Origin: Datnioides undecimradiatus
Taxonomy: Eukaryota > Chordata > Actinopteri > Lobotiformes > Datnioididae
Direction: 5' to 3'
Length of the DNA stretch: 64,000 bases
NCBI GenBank assembly: GCA_008933995.1
Contig: WARS01000031.1
Coordinates: 5,371,979 to 5,435,978, forward strand
Shown here: piece after piece, positions 28,183 to 39,907 of the stretch
Layout: the number at the start of each line of letters is the position of its first letter
Numbering within the stretch: the stretch's first letter is position 1
Notes under the pieces: generated by a model
Seen by the model: only the letters and a program-made list of their open reading frames with translations
Database searches by the model: none
What the model was told of the DNA's origin: nothing
Made by a program: the position numbers and the translations under genes

Positions 28183-31100
28183 GTGCCACGGGTCACAGCC
28201 TGACCCTTTCTGTGGCCTTCTCAAGGGGTGGGAGCTGGAGGAGTTGTGAAATTCTTGCACACTGCCAAACACTAAGCCCTACTAGCCCCCCTTACACGCC
28301 TGACAGCCCCTCTCTCCAGTCCACCCTTATTTTCTGCTGTATGCCACTCCTTCCTTGTTCCACCCACCACTCAAAGTCACAGAGCTCTGTTTGGGGTAGG
28401 ACCCTCAAGTTCAACACCCAGCAGGCAACTACTGACACAAAGAAGGTAACCTGACTTCAGGATCAGGACTGTGTTCACTGAGGAGGTGCTACAGGGATCC
28501 ACGCAGAATTGAAATACTTCCTTAGTGTGATGTTATGCCATTGATCACATGTGCATCACTTGTACCGAATCAAATTATGAGAACTTATCTATGAGCAATT
28601 AAAATGATACATTTCATGAGCCCTATGTTGTCATCTGCTGGCACTTTAGATTACTAGATTGCTCTGTGTGTGCGTGTGTGTCCATGTGTTTGTGTGTGCA
28701 TTCACACGCTTGTGCATGTGAAAGGGGAGAATGGGCAGTCTCCCAGGATGTGCAGCAAGCGCTTTATTAGAGCGGTAGTACCAGTAAATCAGAGCTCAGC
28801 TCTTCCTGGAACTGCTGCAACCTTTCCCACTGAGCACTATTACTGAACAATCATAGGCTAGCCATGATAATTAGCAGAGTATCTATCCTTCCAACCCTCC
28901 TGTCACCCCCCCATCTCCTCTCTCCTGTCTGTTCCTCCATCCTCCTACTACCCCTCCTCTTCTTAGAAATGTCTGGCGGGTGAGTGGGTAAGGCCAGGCG
29001 CCCGTTAGACGTCATTTTGCCAGAGGACATCTCACAATACCCGCCATAATTTCTTTCTTGATGTTGGTCAGACTGACAGTTAGGGCTCATTTGTCTGCTC
29101 ACACTATGAGACAATCAACAACTATCCAGCATGATTATGATACTTCAGAAAAGTTTAGGAACTTGGGAGAGGATTTAGACATGATAGACCGACCTCACCC
29201 CAGCAGTGATGGGCAACATACCAAGCCGCTGATGTGCAAAAATCTGAGAACTCATACTTGGATGCCAAAATCAGCCTTTCTGTCATCAAGTGAGTCTGAA
29301 GTCAGCAGGCCTGATCACCTGATGTCCAGCATACACTTTTTAGCTTTATTTGACTACAAAAGCAATCTAACTTTTTCCTGACCTGAAATACTACTGTAAG
29401 TTATTTGTATTTGTGTTTTAATTACAAATTATTGTATTGTCCAAAAGGAAGGGTCCGTAGCTATGATCATTAATGAGGATAGGTCATTACGACTTGCATT
29501 CCTGTGTCTAAGGAGCCAGTGCTTCTGTTCAGCAGGATCATCGGCGAAACACCTTAATGGCTTTTCATGTAACCACTAATCCCTTCATTTACATCGCTTC
29601 CTACTTTCTTCTGTTATGTTTCATGGTGATTATTTGCTTTCTGCAGAGTGCAGACATTTTCTTTCCTCAGAGTTCACCGCTTCTTTTGGATTGCACTGAA
29701 GGGTAAAATAAGAGTGGCAAGTCCATCCAAGATGCAGATGTATTGTGTTCGTTAATGGGCCAGCCGCTGGGCTCTACTTAACACTATGTTAGTGCAGTTA
29801 AAAGTGTAGAACATTTGATCCCTGTTTCAGTGGACGGTGGACGTGTGTACAAGGCAGAAAAGAGAGATAGGTGAAAGTTTGCACAGTTATGTGTGTGCTC
29901 AATAGAGCAGGACAAAGACAAAGGGAGGGGTGTCAGGACTTTCTTGGTTAAAGATTCCCCATCTGATAGTGACGGCACTTTCTCCCTTTCTTTCCGTGGC
30001 CAAGCGGCATCTGGAGTGGATTTTGTGCTAGCAGACACCGAGGAACATGATTACATTCGGCTAACTGCGCTCTAAACTGATTATGCATGTGCCAAGCTAA
30101 TGGACTACATTTGCAAGAGGAAAAATAACATCCAATCAATCTCAATTACCGCCGATTGCACCGGCCCCCGAGACAAGGAAGGTAGCCAGCTAACCCCCCC
30201 AATGCTCCTCCCCTTTCCCTCCATACCCTTGACTGGAAGCTGAGGCCTGTGGCTGGGCCTGGTTAGGCCCCACCCATTCTGTCTGGCCAGGGCAGTCGGG
30301 GCCTGGGTGCTGGACGAGTTCCACTCATCTCACCTCCACGCTAACACATAGCCAAGCACTGAGGCCTGCTGCTGGTGTTATAAGGACTATCATATTTATA
30401 TATTATGTACGTGGCTAACTATAAAATGAGAAAGAAAGCTATCTTTTTCTAAGATGAAGAGAGAGTCTCAGGGGAGTGCTACATATTCTAAAAACATAAT
30501 AGTACACAAAGTTTTGATAAACCGCCGGATACTGTAGCAGCACCCATGTGTTTGGGTTTAGGAATGACCACTCTAGGAGCAGATGGGTGACCAGCATGCT
30601 ATCGTCACAGCCACTAAAATCTCTATGCCCAATGGGAAAAGGAGAAGGTGAAATTTAGTATGTGAGCATAGGAGTGTGCTGGCAGAACACACAGCGCACA
30701 GAGTGGGTATCTTCCAGCTGGGAACACAGTACACAGGGGAAGACAGCATCACCCCCGACTGTGTGGTGGTCCATGCGGTCAGGATGACTTGCTGGATCTT
30801 TCTGTGGTCTTTTGGAACATTCCAATACATGGGGTGGTGGGGGTGATATTTTTAGAAAGCCCTAATATGGGCCGCATACCACAGACTCTCAAATTATCCC
30901 ATCCAGCTTAGCCCTCAGTTTAAACCTTCCTTTTTAATTCCAGTAATTACAGGCTCCAATTTATATGGAGCTGTGCACACAAAGGGCCTGTTTAATGCAA
31001 ACCAGTTTGATTTGGGTGAAGTGTCCCAAGCATCGCCCACATCTTACAGTCTGTTTATGCTGACTTGATGATTTATTTTCTCCCCAAAAAGGTTAAAAAT

Positions 31101-33360
31101 GTTGCTATTTGCATCAGACTTCTTTGGGGAGGAATAAATGAATGGTGATTTTCCTTTTTTCGTCTATGCGTAATATACCAAGTGGGTTTTCGCCCGTCAG
31201 TATCTCTACCAGGACAGTAAATCGAACGCAGTAGGACGACTGTGACATCGTCAAGTGGGAAGCCGGTGCTGTCAAGAGGCCTCACAACCATGTATTTGTT
31301 GTCCGCTAATCACATTTGTGACTCATAAAACATTATAATAAATCATGTCAACTCATGAACATCAGTGTTTTTGAGTCTCGGCTGAGATGAGGAGAGCTTA
31401 TAAGGGCCGCAGTGGTCTGGGGTTGAGAGAGCAGGTAATTTCTGGACAAATGCACACACTCTTACTCGGAAGATCAATTGGTTTTAAGAAATATGGAGCC
31501 ATCTTAAGAGGCTTAAGTCATAAAAAATGATCATGCCTGGATGTGTTGTACATATTTAATCCCCCACAGGCTGAGCAGCAGTATGACATATGTCTCTTCT
31601 CTCTTAAAAATCTTGTGCAGAAAATGAGACAGGGGAGAAAAAAAATCTGTTTCTCTTTTGCCTTTTGGGCTCACAGCAAAGTGGAAAGCACAAAAATAAT
31701 GTAATGTAAAATGTAAATGCTTTCCTTAAAAAAAAACAAAGGTCTGTCCTTCCAAAGGTGTGAGGCAGACACATTGTCAGCCAGAGCACAGTGTATTTTG
31801 GTCTAATATGAAACTGTCATTGGAATGTGCGCCAGCAAGTCCAGCAGCTAAAGCCAGGAGGACAGGACAGGATCACCATGGGCTGAAAAAGCACATGGAT
31901 ATCTTGCTATGCTTTTCTGCTGTCTCACAACTGACTCAACACATTTGCAGATTATGTTGCATATTTGCATTTGTATGTATCTATAAATATCCTGTGCATA
32001 TGAAAATGTTCCTGCAGTCCACCTGCTTATCCTGGTAAAAGCCATAGACAGACAAGCAGAACTATGCATTCTCCCCTCAATACCTCCTGTGCCCGCCTCT
32101 GCCCCTTTAAAGACTGTACTAGAAACTTTGCATTACACCTTCCCCTTTCACAAAAGCACTGAAAATTGATTTTTCTCTTTTACTGTTATTTCAGCAAAAA
32201 AAGGCTTTGTGGACAGGGCACATGTCTGCCATGCCAGTGGTTTTGAGGAACCATTCATGTGAGTGGACGGAAATAGACTTTTGAGAGGTTTAAAGGGACC
32301 ACTTTGCCTTCGTTTTCTAATGTGACTAAAAAACGGCATGCTTGAAGCAGCACATTTTTCACATTCATTTCCAAAACAGGTCATACTATAATATACTGAG
32401 GTACTGATACAAAAGTGTCAAGCAATAGCATTGTTTAAACAGTTTTTTTTTCCTGTTTACTTTTTAAGAGTCAAACACTTGACAATGGAGTGGACTTATG
32501 ATAAACAAAGGCAATATCTACTTGGAAAGAGAGTGCATGACAGTGTATATGTTAGATTCTGATAGTGTGTATGTAGTGTAGGCGTTCAGGGGGTATGTGG
32601 TGTCAGTGTTTGTATGTGTTCTGTTGTCTATGTTGTATGTGTATGTGTATGTGTGTGTGCGCACAGCTATGCCAGTTTGGGTTAAGCGCAGAGTGGCCAA
32701 AGCCGCAGACACACAGGATAGGTACCTAAGTGGAATCAGGCCTGTTAGATTTATGGCCATTTGTTCGGAGAGTGTTCATCCATTGGCTATTATGGAATGA
32801 TTAGAGGAGAAGGTGAAGCTCCAAGTCCAGCAAAAATCAATACGGCTGTCGAGAACGATTCAGCCTTTCCCGCTCCAAGGAGTATTAGCACCAAACCTCT
32901 GTCTCCTCACACTTCTTCATTCGTCTCCAAGTGATTCACCCCTAAGCCTCCTAACCAGCTTCACCTGCCATGTTCTTCTCATGGCAGCAGTGTGGCCCCG
33001 CTCCTATATGACAACTTGGAAGGCAAGAGTTACGCAACAAAGCTATCATTCATGCCTTGGGAGAGCAGTGAGTTTAGTGGTGTGGGCAGCACTGAAACAT
33101 ATTCTAGGTCTCCAGGAGGAGTATCAAGTTAGCTGAGGGAGGATTAACGACACGTTTCGCCGTTTGAGTAAAACTCATCAAAAATATGTCTTCTCCTGGT
33201 CTTATTATCACACCTTAATAGAGCAAAACTATAGACGGTGTTGACATATTACAGGTTAGCTCATAAACTGCACGAAAAGTCTGATCCCTGCGACTGACAT
33301 CCGACCTATGTACATGCTTCAGTAATGATATAAAAATGAAGAAGCTTAAGGACTACTAAC

Positions 33361-33857
33361 CTTGTAGAGTTTGAGGCTAGCTTCATGGCGAGAATTGACA
33401 GTGTGCATCCTCAGCTTCTCCAGGCTGTTAGTGTAGTAGTCGCAGGCATTGCACTTCAGGTGCACTGGATTTCCTATGGCCACACATTTCAGGCGCCACT
33501 CATTGCCCTTGCCCCCTTCTTTGATGTGGGCTACGAGCTGGTACTTTTGCACGTGCTTGTCTGTCTTGCAGTGCAGCTGGAAGTTGGCCTTGAGCTGAGT
33601 GGTGTAGTGACACAACTTGCACTGGTGAGAGTCTCCCACCACAGCACGCCACTCCTCCTCCGGTAGGCTGCGTTCAGCTCCCATATGCATGCCGAGCACA
33701 TCCAGGTTGTCAGTGGTGAAGCGGTTGCACACAGCACACTGAAAGAGCTTGAGGGAGGGGTCGCTGGTTTGTGATAGACTTTCTCCCAGGGTCATCAGTT
33801 CTTCGGACACCAACTGCCCACCGCCCAGCCGCACATCCATAGGGATTTCCCCACCTA
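33361..33857 (-). CDS. zfhx3: zfhx3 third coding exon (residues 1019-1184)
   Basis: This 497-nt exon, with the leftover base of the previous exon, gives 166 codons. It begins [21 protein letters not shown], a signature I associate with ZFHX3 and not ZFHX4. Fingers follow. One is a half-finger (C1059, C1062, H1076, with no clear second zinc-binding His; ERSLPEEEW follows). Two are complete: C1098/C1101/H1114/H1120 ([18 protein letters not shown]) and C1154/C1157/H1170/H1176 ([17 protein letters not shown]). Between them lies the conserved [20 protein letters not shown]. The exon ends at KLYK with donor GTTAGT, phase 0. The start is placed at 33857 (adding Val, as I recall in mammals), but splicing three bases later is also possible. 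Skipping this exon would break the reading frame. Confidence 0.95.
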
Positions 33858-33860
33858 CTA
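33855..33860 (-). promoter_or_regulatory. NAGNAG tandem splice acceptor (TAGTAG)
   Basis: Read on the minus strand, the end of the intron is TTCATTTTAGTAGGTGGGG. Both AGs can serve as the 3' splice site. Use of the first gives ...PSL-V-GGEIP; use of the second gives ...PSL-GGEIP, a difference of one valine. Both products stay in frame. Tandem NAGNAG acceptors are a known source of single-residue isoforms. Confidence 0.7.
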
Positions 33861-36701
33861 AAATGAACAAGGAACACAAATACAGACAAAAGGGGGGGGG
33901 GGGGTATTTAGATTGTTGCATAAATGTTTTATTATGTTAGACATATACAAAGCTTATAATTTAAACCAGAGTTCAAATTGTTAGGTTTCACTTTTTTCAG
34001 GACATCTGCATGATGATTTTATTATTTTGAGTTAGTGAGCACAGTGTTTTCCAAAGGAAGTCATACTTTGTAGCTATGTCCTCAAAATCAAATCTCAGGT
34101 AAAGTATATTCAGATTTTATCTGTCGGTATGATATTGCATGGGGGGAAATGGGCCTGGGCCTATAGGTATCCTGGCTTTGCAATGAGAAAGAACGAAGGC
34201 TGGACTTTTTACACGAAAAGCAATATTCATGTTACACATCGCTCTGTTTGGGCTGGTGCACTTCCATGGCCTGTAAATAAATGCCATAGGTCATGAGTTT
34301 CACAGAAAAGGTGACTTATTTTATCATTACTAAAGAACAAAGGAGATCCCAAGCGACATTACTGTAAATCAAATCGCCCTTGTTCACTGAATAATAATAT
34401 AAAAAAACTCACTTGGATTCTTCTGCGTCTCTTCAGATTGCCTCTGAATCAGTATGGACACCTAACAGATTAATTCAGCTTGGTACTAAATCTAAACGAT
34501 GGAGAGGGGGAAAAAACACAGCAAGCACATATCCTAGGACACCAACCAGAGAACTTATGTCTATACAGTCTGAAAAGGCTGAATTTAAAAATGAAAGCTG
34601 AAAAAATTAGGTAAGAGCAGCCGGAGTTTTTGCCTTTGCTTGCTGATCTTTAATCTCTCACTGCCCAGACTGAGCATGCAGGCTTGACCCTGCCTGGCTT
34701 TACACTAAATTAATTCCAGCAGCTCCTTTTTATTTATTGCTGCAGTATGCAGCCTGCTCTTGGACTTTTCTCCATTACCTGAGTTTTTATAGCCAGGAGA
34801 GGGAGACCTTTGAGAAGCCCTCTGAAATCACTCACAGACCCAGCTCCCCAGTCACGGCTCCTTACTCACTCTCTCTCTTGCAAACACACAGATGCACATG
34901 CATGCCCAATCGTTATTCCAGTTCTGTATTTTCCTGCACCTTACATTTCTCATTTCTACCTGGCTCTCATGCTCCATTAATATACCGATTCAGTGATTTA
35001 CAACAGACCACGATCCTGTTACTCACTAAATTCTGCTTGTGGACTATTAGACCAAGACTCTGATTTGTAGCTTTAAACATACTTGGTTCTTTGTATACAT
35101 GTCAACCAATATCCATATCTATACAAAGCTAGCATGCTAACATTACATTAACTGGACCCAAAACGTCTTTCTCTTTACATATTGCCATTTTGTCCTTATT
35201 CATTTTTCTACACTTGTGTTTTAAACCGAATAGCTGCTGGACTTGTGCTGTGTACACTAGACAAGAAATTCAAGCACAAAAAGTCACAACCCCCTCTCTT
35301 CTTTTCAACTCTCTTGCACTCCATCTCATATCTTCCTTTCACTACAGTAGCTGAGTCTTGCGAATGAGGATTACCAGGAAGCGGAGATCATGTGAGGTCA
35401 ACATTTGTTATCTTTCTTTTTGGCAATACACTCAAGACTCAAAAATCCACAGTGAGAGCATGAAAGAGCACCTCTCACTTTAGCTGCTTGGTCTGAGATC
35501 TCCTTGTGATGGCAGATTCTCAAAAGATTTACTGAGCCCTATGTATTATACTGTAGAGTTAATATCAAAGTGTTTGTGTATGATGGCTTTAAGAGTTGCT
35601 TAAAGTGTGACCGAGAATGACACCACTGTAGTTTATGGGCCCAGACTGTGTCATCACTGCCTCCCTTGTAACATGCTTATTACAACTCACCTCACAGGAA
35701 AATGAACCAGATGGCAGAAGAGGGGAAAAAGAATTAGTCACAGCAATCAATTCTTGTTTGTGTCTTTGAACTGGCGACAGTTGGAGACAAGTCTGTACAA
35801 ACTGTGGGGTTGTAACTGGCACACCAAACACTCTGCTATGCTGCTGAATTACCCATGCCGAGCCCTCTAACCTCCCTTCTTTGACCAAGATAAAATTTAT
35901 AGCTGCAATTACAAAGTTGGGAAAAAATGAAGAACTCCAGCGGTGAAGTTCAGCAGCAGTTTGGGAATAATGACACAAAAAGGCTGAGGCTGGCTGCCTG
36001 ACGGGGAGGGGAGGGAGAAGAAAACACAGAGGTTTGGCCCTCCAACTCACCTTTTGTTAGCAAAAGTGGGTGTAACAATGTGAAATTCAGAATCAAGTCA
36101 AAATTCTATCTACACTGTGTCAGTGATGACTGCTGGAGAGGAAAAACAAATCACCTCTATGCCTCTGCATGCTCCCTGTCACATTTATAGCTATATATTG
36201 TAGGCTAAACTGTTTGGCAGACTGGTCTTGTGCACTAGAAGGTTTTACTATGGTTGTGACGTTAAGGTGCTGAGCACAGACAGCATACTAGCATGTATAC
36301 AGTATGTAAGGAAACATGCAGAGGGGCCAGAGTGATCCCCCTAGTAAACTGTGTTATTGTGGATCATCTTTCTTTTACCTCTCCTGTTTTGGATTTCAGT
36401 GACACTCTTCTTGTAAAATGAAAGAATCATGCCAGGTTTATTATGGCAGGCAAACCTTAGGGCATGAGAAAGACAGGCAGCAAACTTAAAAGCGGATACA
36501 CCTAGCATACATAGCAATGGAGAGGAATATATGTAGATATTCCTGATCATTATTTTGTGCGCAGTTAAAGTATTTTACTTATTTTGTGTTTGTGTAAATT
36601 AATGAGTTAAGTTTAAAGTTGAAGTGAAAAACATGAAATAAATAGTCTATTATATTTTGCTATACTGTGGTAACTGGTAAGAAAGGCCAAATGAAGCTTA
36701 C
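33858..36701 (-). other. zfhx3 intron between the second and third coding exons
   Basis: Phase-1 intron of about 2.84 kb, donor GTAAGC and acceptor TTTTAG(TAG). It contains a 13-base G homopolymer (C on the transcribed sense) 35 nt from the acceptor. It also contains a 153-codon open frame at 35589-36050 on the same strand with no recognisable domain, treated as chance. No RNA gene or transposon was recognised. Confidence 0.9.
33892..33904 (+). repeat. G13 homopolymer near an exon
   Basis: Thirteen consecutive G on the plus strand, which is C13 in the transcript, 35 nt upstream of the third coding exon. It may contribute to the pyrimidine tract. Runs like this are length-variable and prone to sequencing error. 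Confidence 0.9.
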
Positions 36702-37281
36702 CTAGTGAAGGGGCCAGGGCGGCCATGTTGGGATCTAGATGAAAGCTTCCCATCAGGAACTGCGCCTCGGCTCCAGCTGGGTCTATCTTGAGGCCTGGTG
36801 GAAGGCTCATGTTCTGGGTCAGGTAATACTGGTAGAGCTCAGCCTCAGAGGGAGAGGGCATGGCTCCCAAGCCAAGCCGGCCATGCTGCATCTGAGTCAC
36901 ATTCTGCTGGAGCAGCATCATGTTGTGCATGTGCTTCTCACTGGTCATGTGGATGCGCAGGTTCCGTGCCACATTGGTCTCATAGTCACATACCTCACAC
37001 CGCCAAGTGGGTTTGCTCTTCGGCTTGGTCGGGGAGGGGGCTCCACAGGGTCCAGCCATATGGGTGGAGGACTGTGTAGGATGGTGGTGGGGGGGGTGGT
37101 GGCTACTGGCCTGGGTCACTGAGGGGACAGCCACCACTCCTCCTGGGGTATGTCCAAACACCTGCTCCTGTGCAGAGGGAATTGGGCCTCCATTCTGCAA
37201 TGTCTGCATGTTGTTGAGGTGTTTGTCCGATTGCATGTGGATGCTTAGGTTGCCCTTTGTGGTGGTCGAGTAGTTACACAC
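36702..37281 (-). CDS. zfhx3: zfhx3 second coding exon (residues 826-1018)
   Basis: This 580-nt exon continues zfhx3 in phase 0. It opens with [16 protein letters not shown], which completes the C2H2 finger begun in the previous exon (C824, C827, H840, H846). A Pro/His/Ser linker follows, then APSPTKPK and a full finger (C920, C923, H936, H942) in the segment [20 protein letters not shown]. After that comes the family-typical [12 protein letters not shown] and a stretch containing [13 protein letters not shown]. The exon ends ...LAPSL plus one base (phase 1) before donor GTAAGC at 36701. The first codon is GTG because of splicing and is not a translation start. The match to ZFHX3/ZFHX4 is unmistakable, and the downstream GGEIP exon favours ZFHX3. 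The linker between the two fingers differs in length and composition from what I recall in mammals. Confidence 0.96.
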
Positions 37282-37432
37282 CTACAAAATAAAATACACA
37301 TTTTTTAACAGCAAATAATGTGATACATATATTGCTTTTAAATATTTACAACATCAGCCTTAATGTCACATCAAATCAAACAACACAAAAGACACCAAAA
37401 AAGAGATGCAGCCATATTTCTTTGCTACATAC
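37282..37432 (-). other. zfhx3 short intron (151 bp)
   Basis: Donor GAG|GTATGT at 37432 and acceptor TTTTGTAG|GTG at 37282 bound a phase-0 intron that cuts one C2H2 finger between its first and second cysteines. The length is not a multiple of three. If retained, the frame adds 18 codons and stops, giving an 843-residue protein with an incomplete finger. Confidence 0.93.
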
Positions 37433-39907
37433 CTCACACCGAAAGGGCTTGTATCCACAGGTATAGCTTTCTCCACGAGCCAGACGAGGATGGCTCTGTC
37501 CACTGCTGCAGTACATGCAGGAGCCTCCAGAGTCTGGGTGCTTCTCTTTCATGTGGGCCTCCAATGTCTGCTGGTACTTATAATGCCAGTTGCATTTGGG
37601 ACACTTGAGTGTCTTACATGAGTTGCGCGAATGCATCATTGTCATGTGACCACCCAAGGAGCGTGAGGAACCCAGAACTGTGTCACATTTAGGGCATTCT
37701 ACCCCACTTCCTCCACTGCCACCAGGCCCATGGTTCTGTGAACACTCGCCCATCCCTGTTATGTCACAGGAGACCCCTGGGAGGGGGTGGGAGTGGCCAT
37801 GAGATGAAGGGTGGAGGTGATGATGATGGTGGTGCATGTGGTGATGGTGCAGAAGGGCTCCATTTTCCTCCTCTCCCTCTGCTGGGCAATCATTTGGTTC
37901 TGGAGCTGTGGCACTATCTCGATTGGCACTTTCATCAGCAGCAGCATTGGAGGACAGAGGTGAGGAGGAAGTGCCAGCAGTGTCATCCTCGCTCCTTCTG
38001 ACGGCAGCTGCCGCCATTGCCATGGGAGCAGTGGGCCCCTGGCAGTTAAAGCTCAGAGGGAGCTCTGAGGTCCTCCCCCCACCGTCTGAAACTGAACCCT
38101 CTTTCCTGACAGAGGAGGAAGTGGAAGCAGGGGCTTTGCTGTTGAGTGTGGAACTGACTGCAGAGGTGCAGGCAGAAGGCTGTAGAGCGCTACTAGGCAT
38201 TAATAAAGGAGATTTGGAAATGCTTTGGTTTGAGACAGCTGGTTCCCCCGCTTCACCCCCGCCGCTGCTACTGTTTCCACCACAGGCCACTGCAGTGCTT
38301 TCTGCCTCCACCTCGTCTTCCTCCTCCCCTAATAACAGTTCCTCTTCTTCTTCCGAGCCCCCCATCTGGCTTGATAGGTGCGCTTTGCTTTCATGTCCAT
38401 CAGTGTCCCCATCCTCTCCCTTGCATGCCAACTCTTTCCCAGTAGGCTCCTCTGTTCTCCCTCCCTGTTTGGGCAGGGCACTGGAGTCTTTGGCAGAGCC
38501 TGGGGATGAGGTAAGAGTGGCTGCTTTGGGAATGTTCAGCCCTCCAAGAGAGAGGACTGAGCTTAGTGGCGTCTGCTGCTGCTGTTGCTGGAGCCCAGAG
38601 TCAGAGTCTTTGTTCAGGAGGCTCTCACTGCCCACGCTGCTGCTTCCAGGTTCCAGATGGACACCACTAAATGTGCCATAGAAGCTCTGGCCGGAGTTAA
38701 TGGGGAGCAAGGTAGGTGGCAGAGGAGTGCTCTTAGTTTTTGGTTCCAGGAAACTGATGAGGGGCTCTTTGTCCTTCCCAATGCCCTGGATGATGGCAGA
38801 TGCATGCTTGTCCCCTAGCAGCTGCCGCTCGTCCTCACACAGTGTCATACGGTGATCGTGGACGGCATGAGTGGCAAAGGAACGCGCATAGCCAAAGGAC
38901 AGCTTGCAGAGAAAACACATGAGAATGGGCTTACCCTTGCCATATAGGGCTAGCCCATCAAATTTGGAGAAATCCACGTTGTTGGGAACATCTTTGGATA
39001 CACAGGACTTCTTGGCAGACCCATCGCTGTTCAGGTAATCCTTGTTGCTTTTGTGCCGCACATCGAAGACACGGAAACTGTGCAGGACAGGGCTGAGGCC
39101 TGCCATGGTTGAGGTATTGGGGAAACCTTGGTCTGAATTGCCAAACCACTTCCCGAAGGAGGAGGCTATGTGGAACGTGTTGATGATCTGAGGGTAGACT
39201 GAGGATGAAGTCCCAGCAGGTTCCCCCGGTTTTCCCCCACTGGTGAGAGAGTTTGTGGGAAGCAGGCCGGGAACCATACCCCCACCACTTTGGATCAACT
39301 GACTGAGGCTCTCTACGATGTAGGCTGAGCCATCTGGCTGGTAGACTATCTCTCCAGCCAGGTTCTCCACATCACTGCTCTCCTCTTCCTCTTCCTCCTC
39401 TCCTTCTTCACTCCCACTCTCAGGAGCTCCCAGCGGTCGTGTGGGCTGATGTCGCAGAAGAGTAGGCATGCCCCCTCCTCCTGAAGCCATCGGAACTCCA
39501 GGAAATGGTTGAAGACTTGGGAAACAGCTGTCAATCTCCATTTCATCTAAGTCCTCGGATTCTTCCTCTTCTCCACAGCTCACTCCCTCTTGCTCATCTT
39601 CTTCAAGACCCTCTCTTCTCGGATGCAGCTGGCCTGTGGCAGAGCTGTCATGGTGAGCTTGGGGTGATGTCTGTTTTGGCTGCTGCTGGGACTGTAGTTC
39701 TCTCACCCCGTCATGAGTTGCACTAGGGTTTTGGGGTTGAGAAGGGTAGGGAGCAGAGAGAGACAGGGGGTCCAGGGAAGTGGCCTGGTTGGTGCAAGGG
39801 ACCTGTGAGCTAGAGTGATCGTTCCAGGGCTGTGGTGGTTGCTGCTGCTGGGAGGAGCCGAGCCCATCGTCTGTCCCAGAAACCACAGGAGACTCACAGC
39901 TGTCCAT
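37433..39907 (-). CDS. zfhx3: zfhx3 first coding exon (residues 1-825), zinc-finger homeodomain transcription factor
   Basis: The exon encodes the N-terminus of ZFHX3/ATBF1, a nuclear transcription factor. Seen in the frame: short poly-Q runs (residues 20-23, 440-445), acidic tracts (about 101-126, 165-180, 519-535), a family-conserved block at about 186-390 ([56 protein letters not shown]), a finger at C331/C334, a His-rich tract (687-697), fingers at C738/C741 and C769/C772, and the first Cys (C824) of a finger finished in the next exon. FGKWF favours ZFHX3 over ZFHX4, from memory of the families. The start is the ATG at 39907: A at -3, G at +4, an in-frame TGA 24 nt upstream, and the family-typical [11 protein letters not shown]. 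The exon ends after GAG before donor GTATGT, phase 0. Most of the region between the conserved block and the His tract is low-complexity and looks fast-evolving. Confidence 0.96.

Larger units (their letters stand above)
7553..33360 (-). other. zfhx3 large intron (25.8 kb) between the third and fourth coding exons
   Basis: Phase-0 intron, donor GTTAGT at 33360 and acceptor CTCCCACAG at 7553. No convincing second gene was found inside it. The open frames are short or low-complexity, such as those made by (TG)n at about 11.4 kb and by the GAT repeat at 23.8 kb. It contains simple repeats and AT-rich patches rich in homeobox-like cores (for example near 18.3-18.5, 29.4-29.6 and 30.1 kb) that could be conserved non-coding elements. 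Conservation cannot be judged from one sequence. Confidence 0.88.

Noticed and set aside
33385-33666. 93-codon plus-strand frame opposite the third coding exon
   Set aside because: Antisense shadow of the zinc-finger exon.
35589-36050. 153-codon minus-strand open frame inside an intron
   Set aside because: It has no domain, no family resemblance and no clear splice sites tying it to zfhx3. A frame of this length is expected a few times by chance in 64 kb of six-frame sequence.
37908-38681. 257-codon plus-strand open frame
   Set aside because: It lies fully antisense to the first zfhx3 coding exon. Its length follows from the Ser/Glu/Pro-rich codons on the other strand, and it has no recognisable domain.
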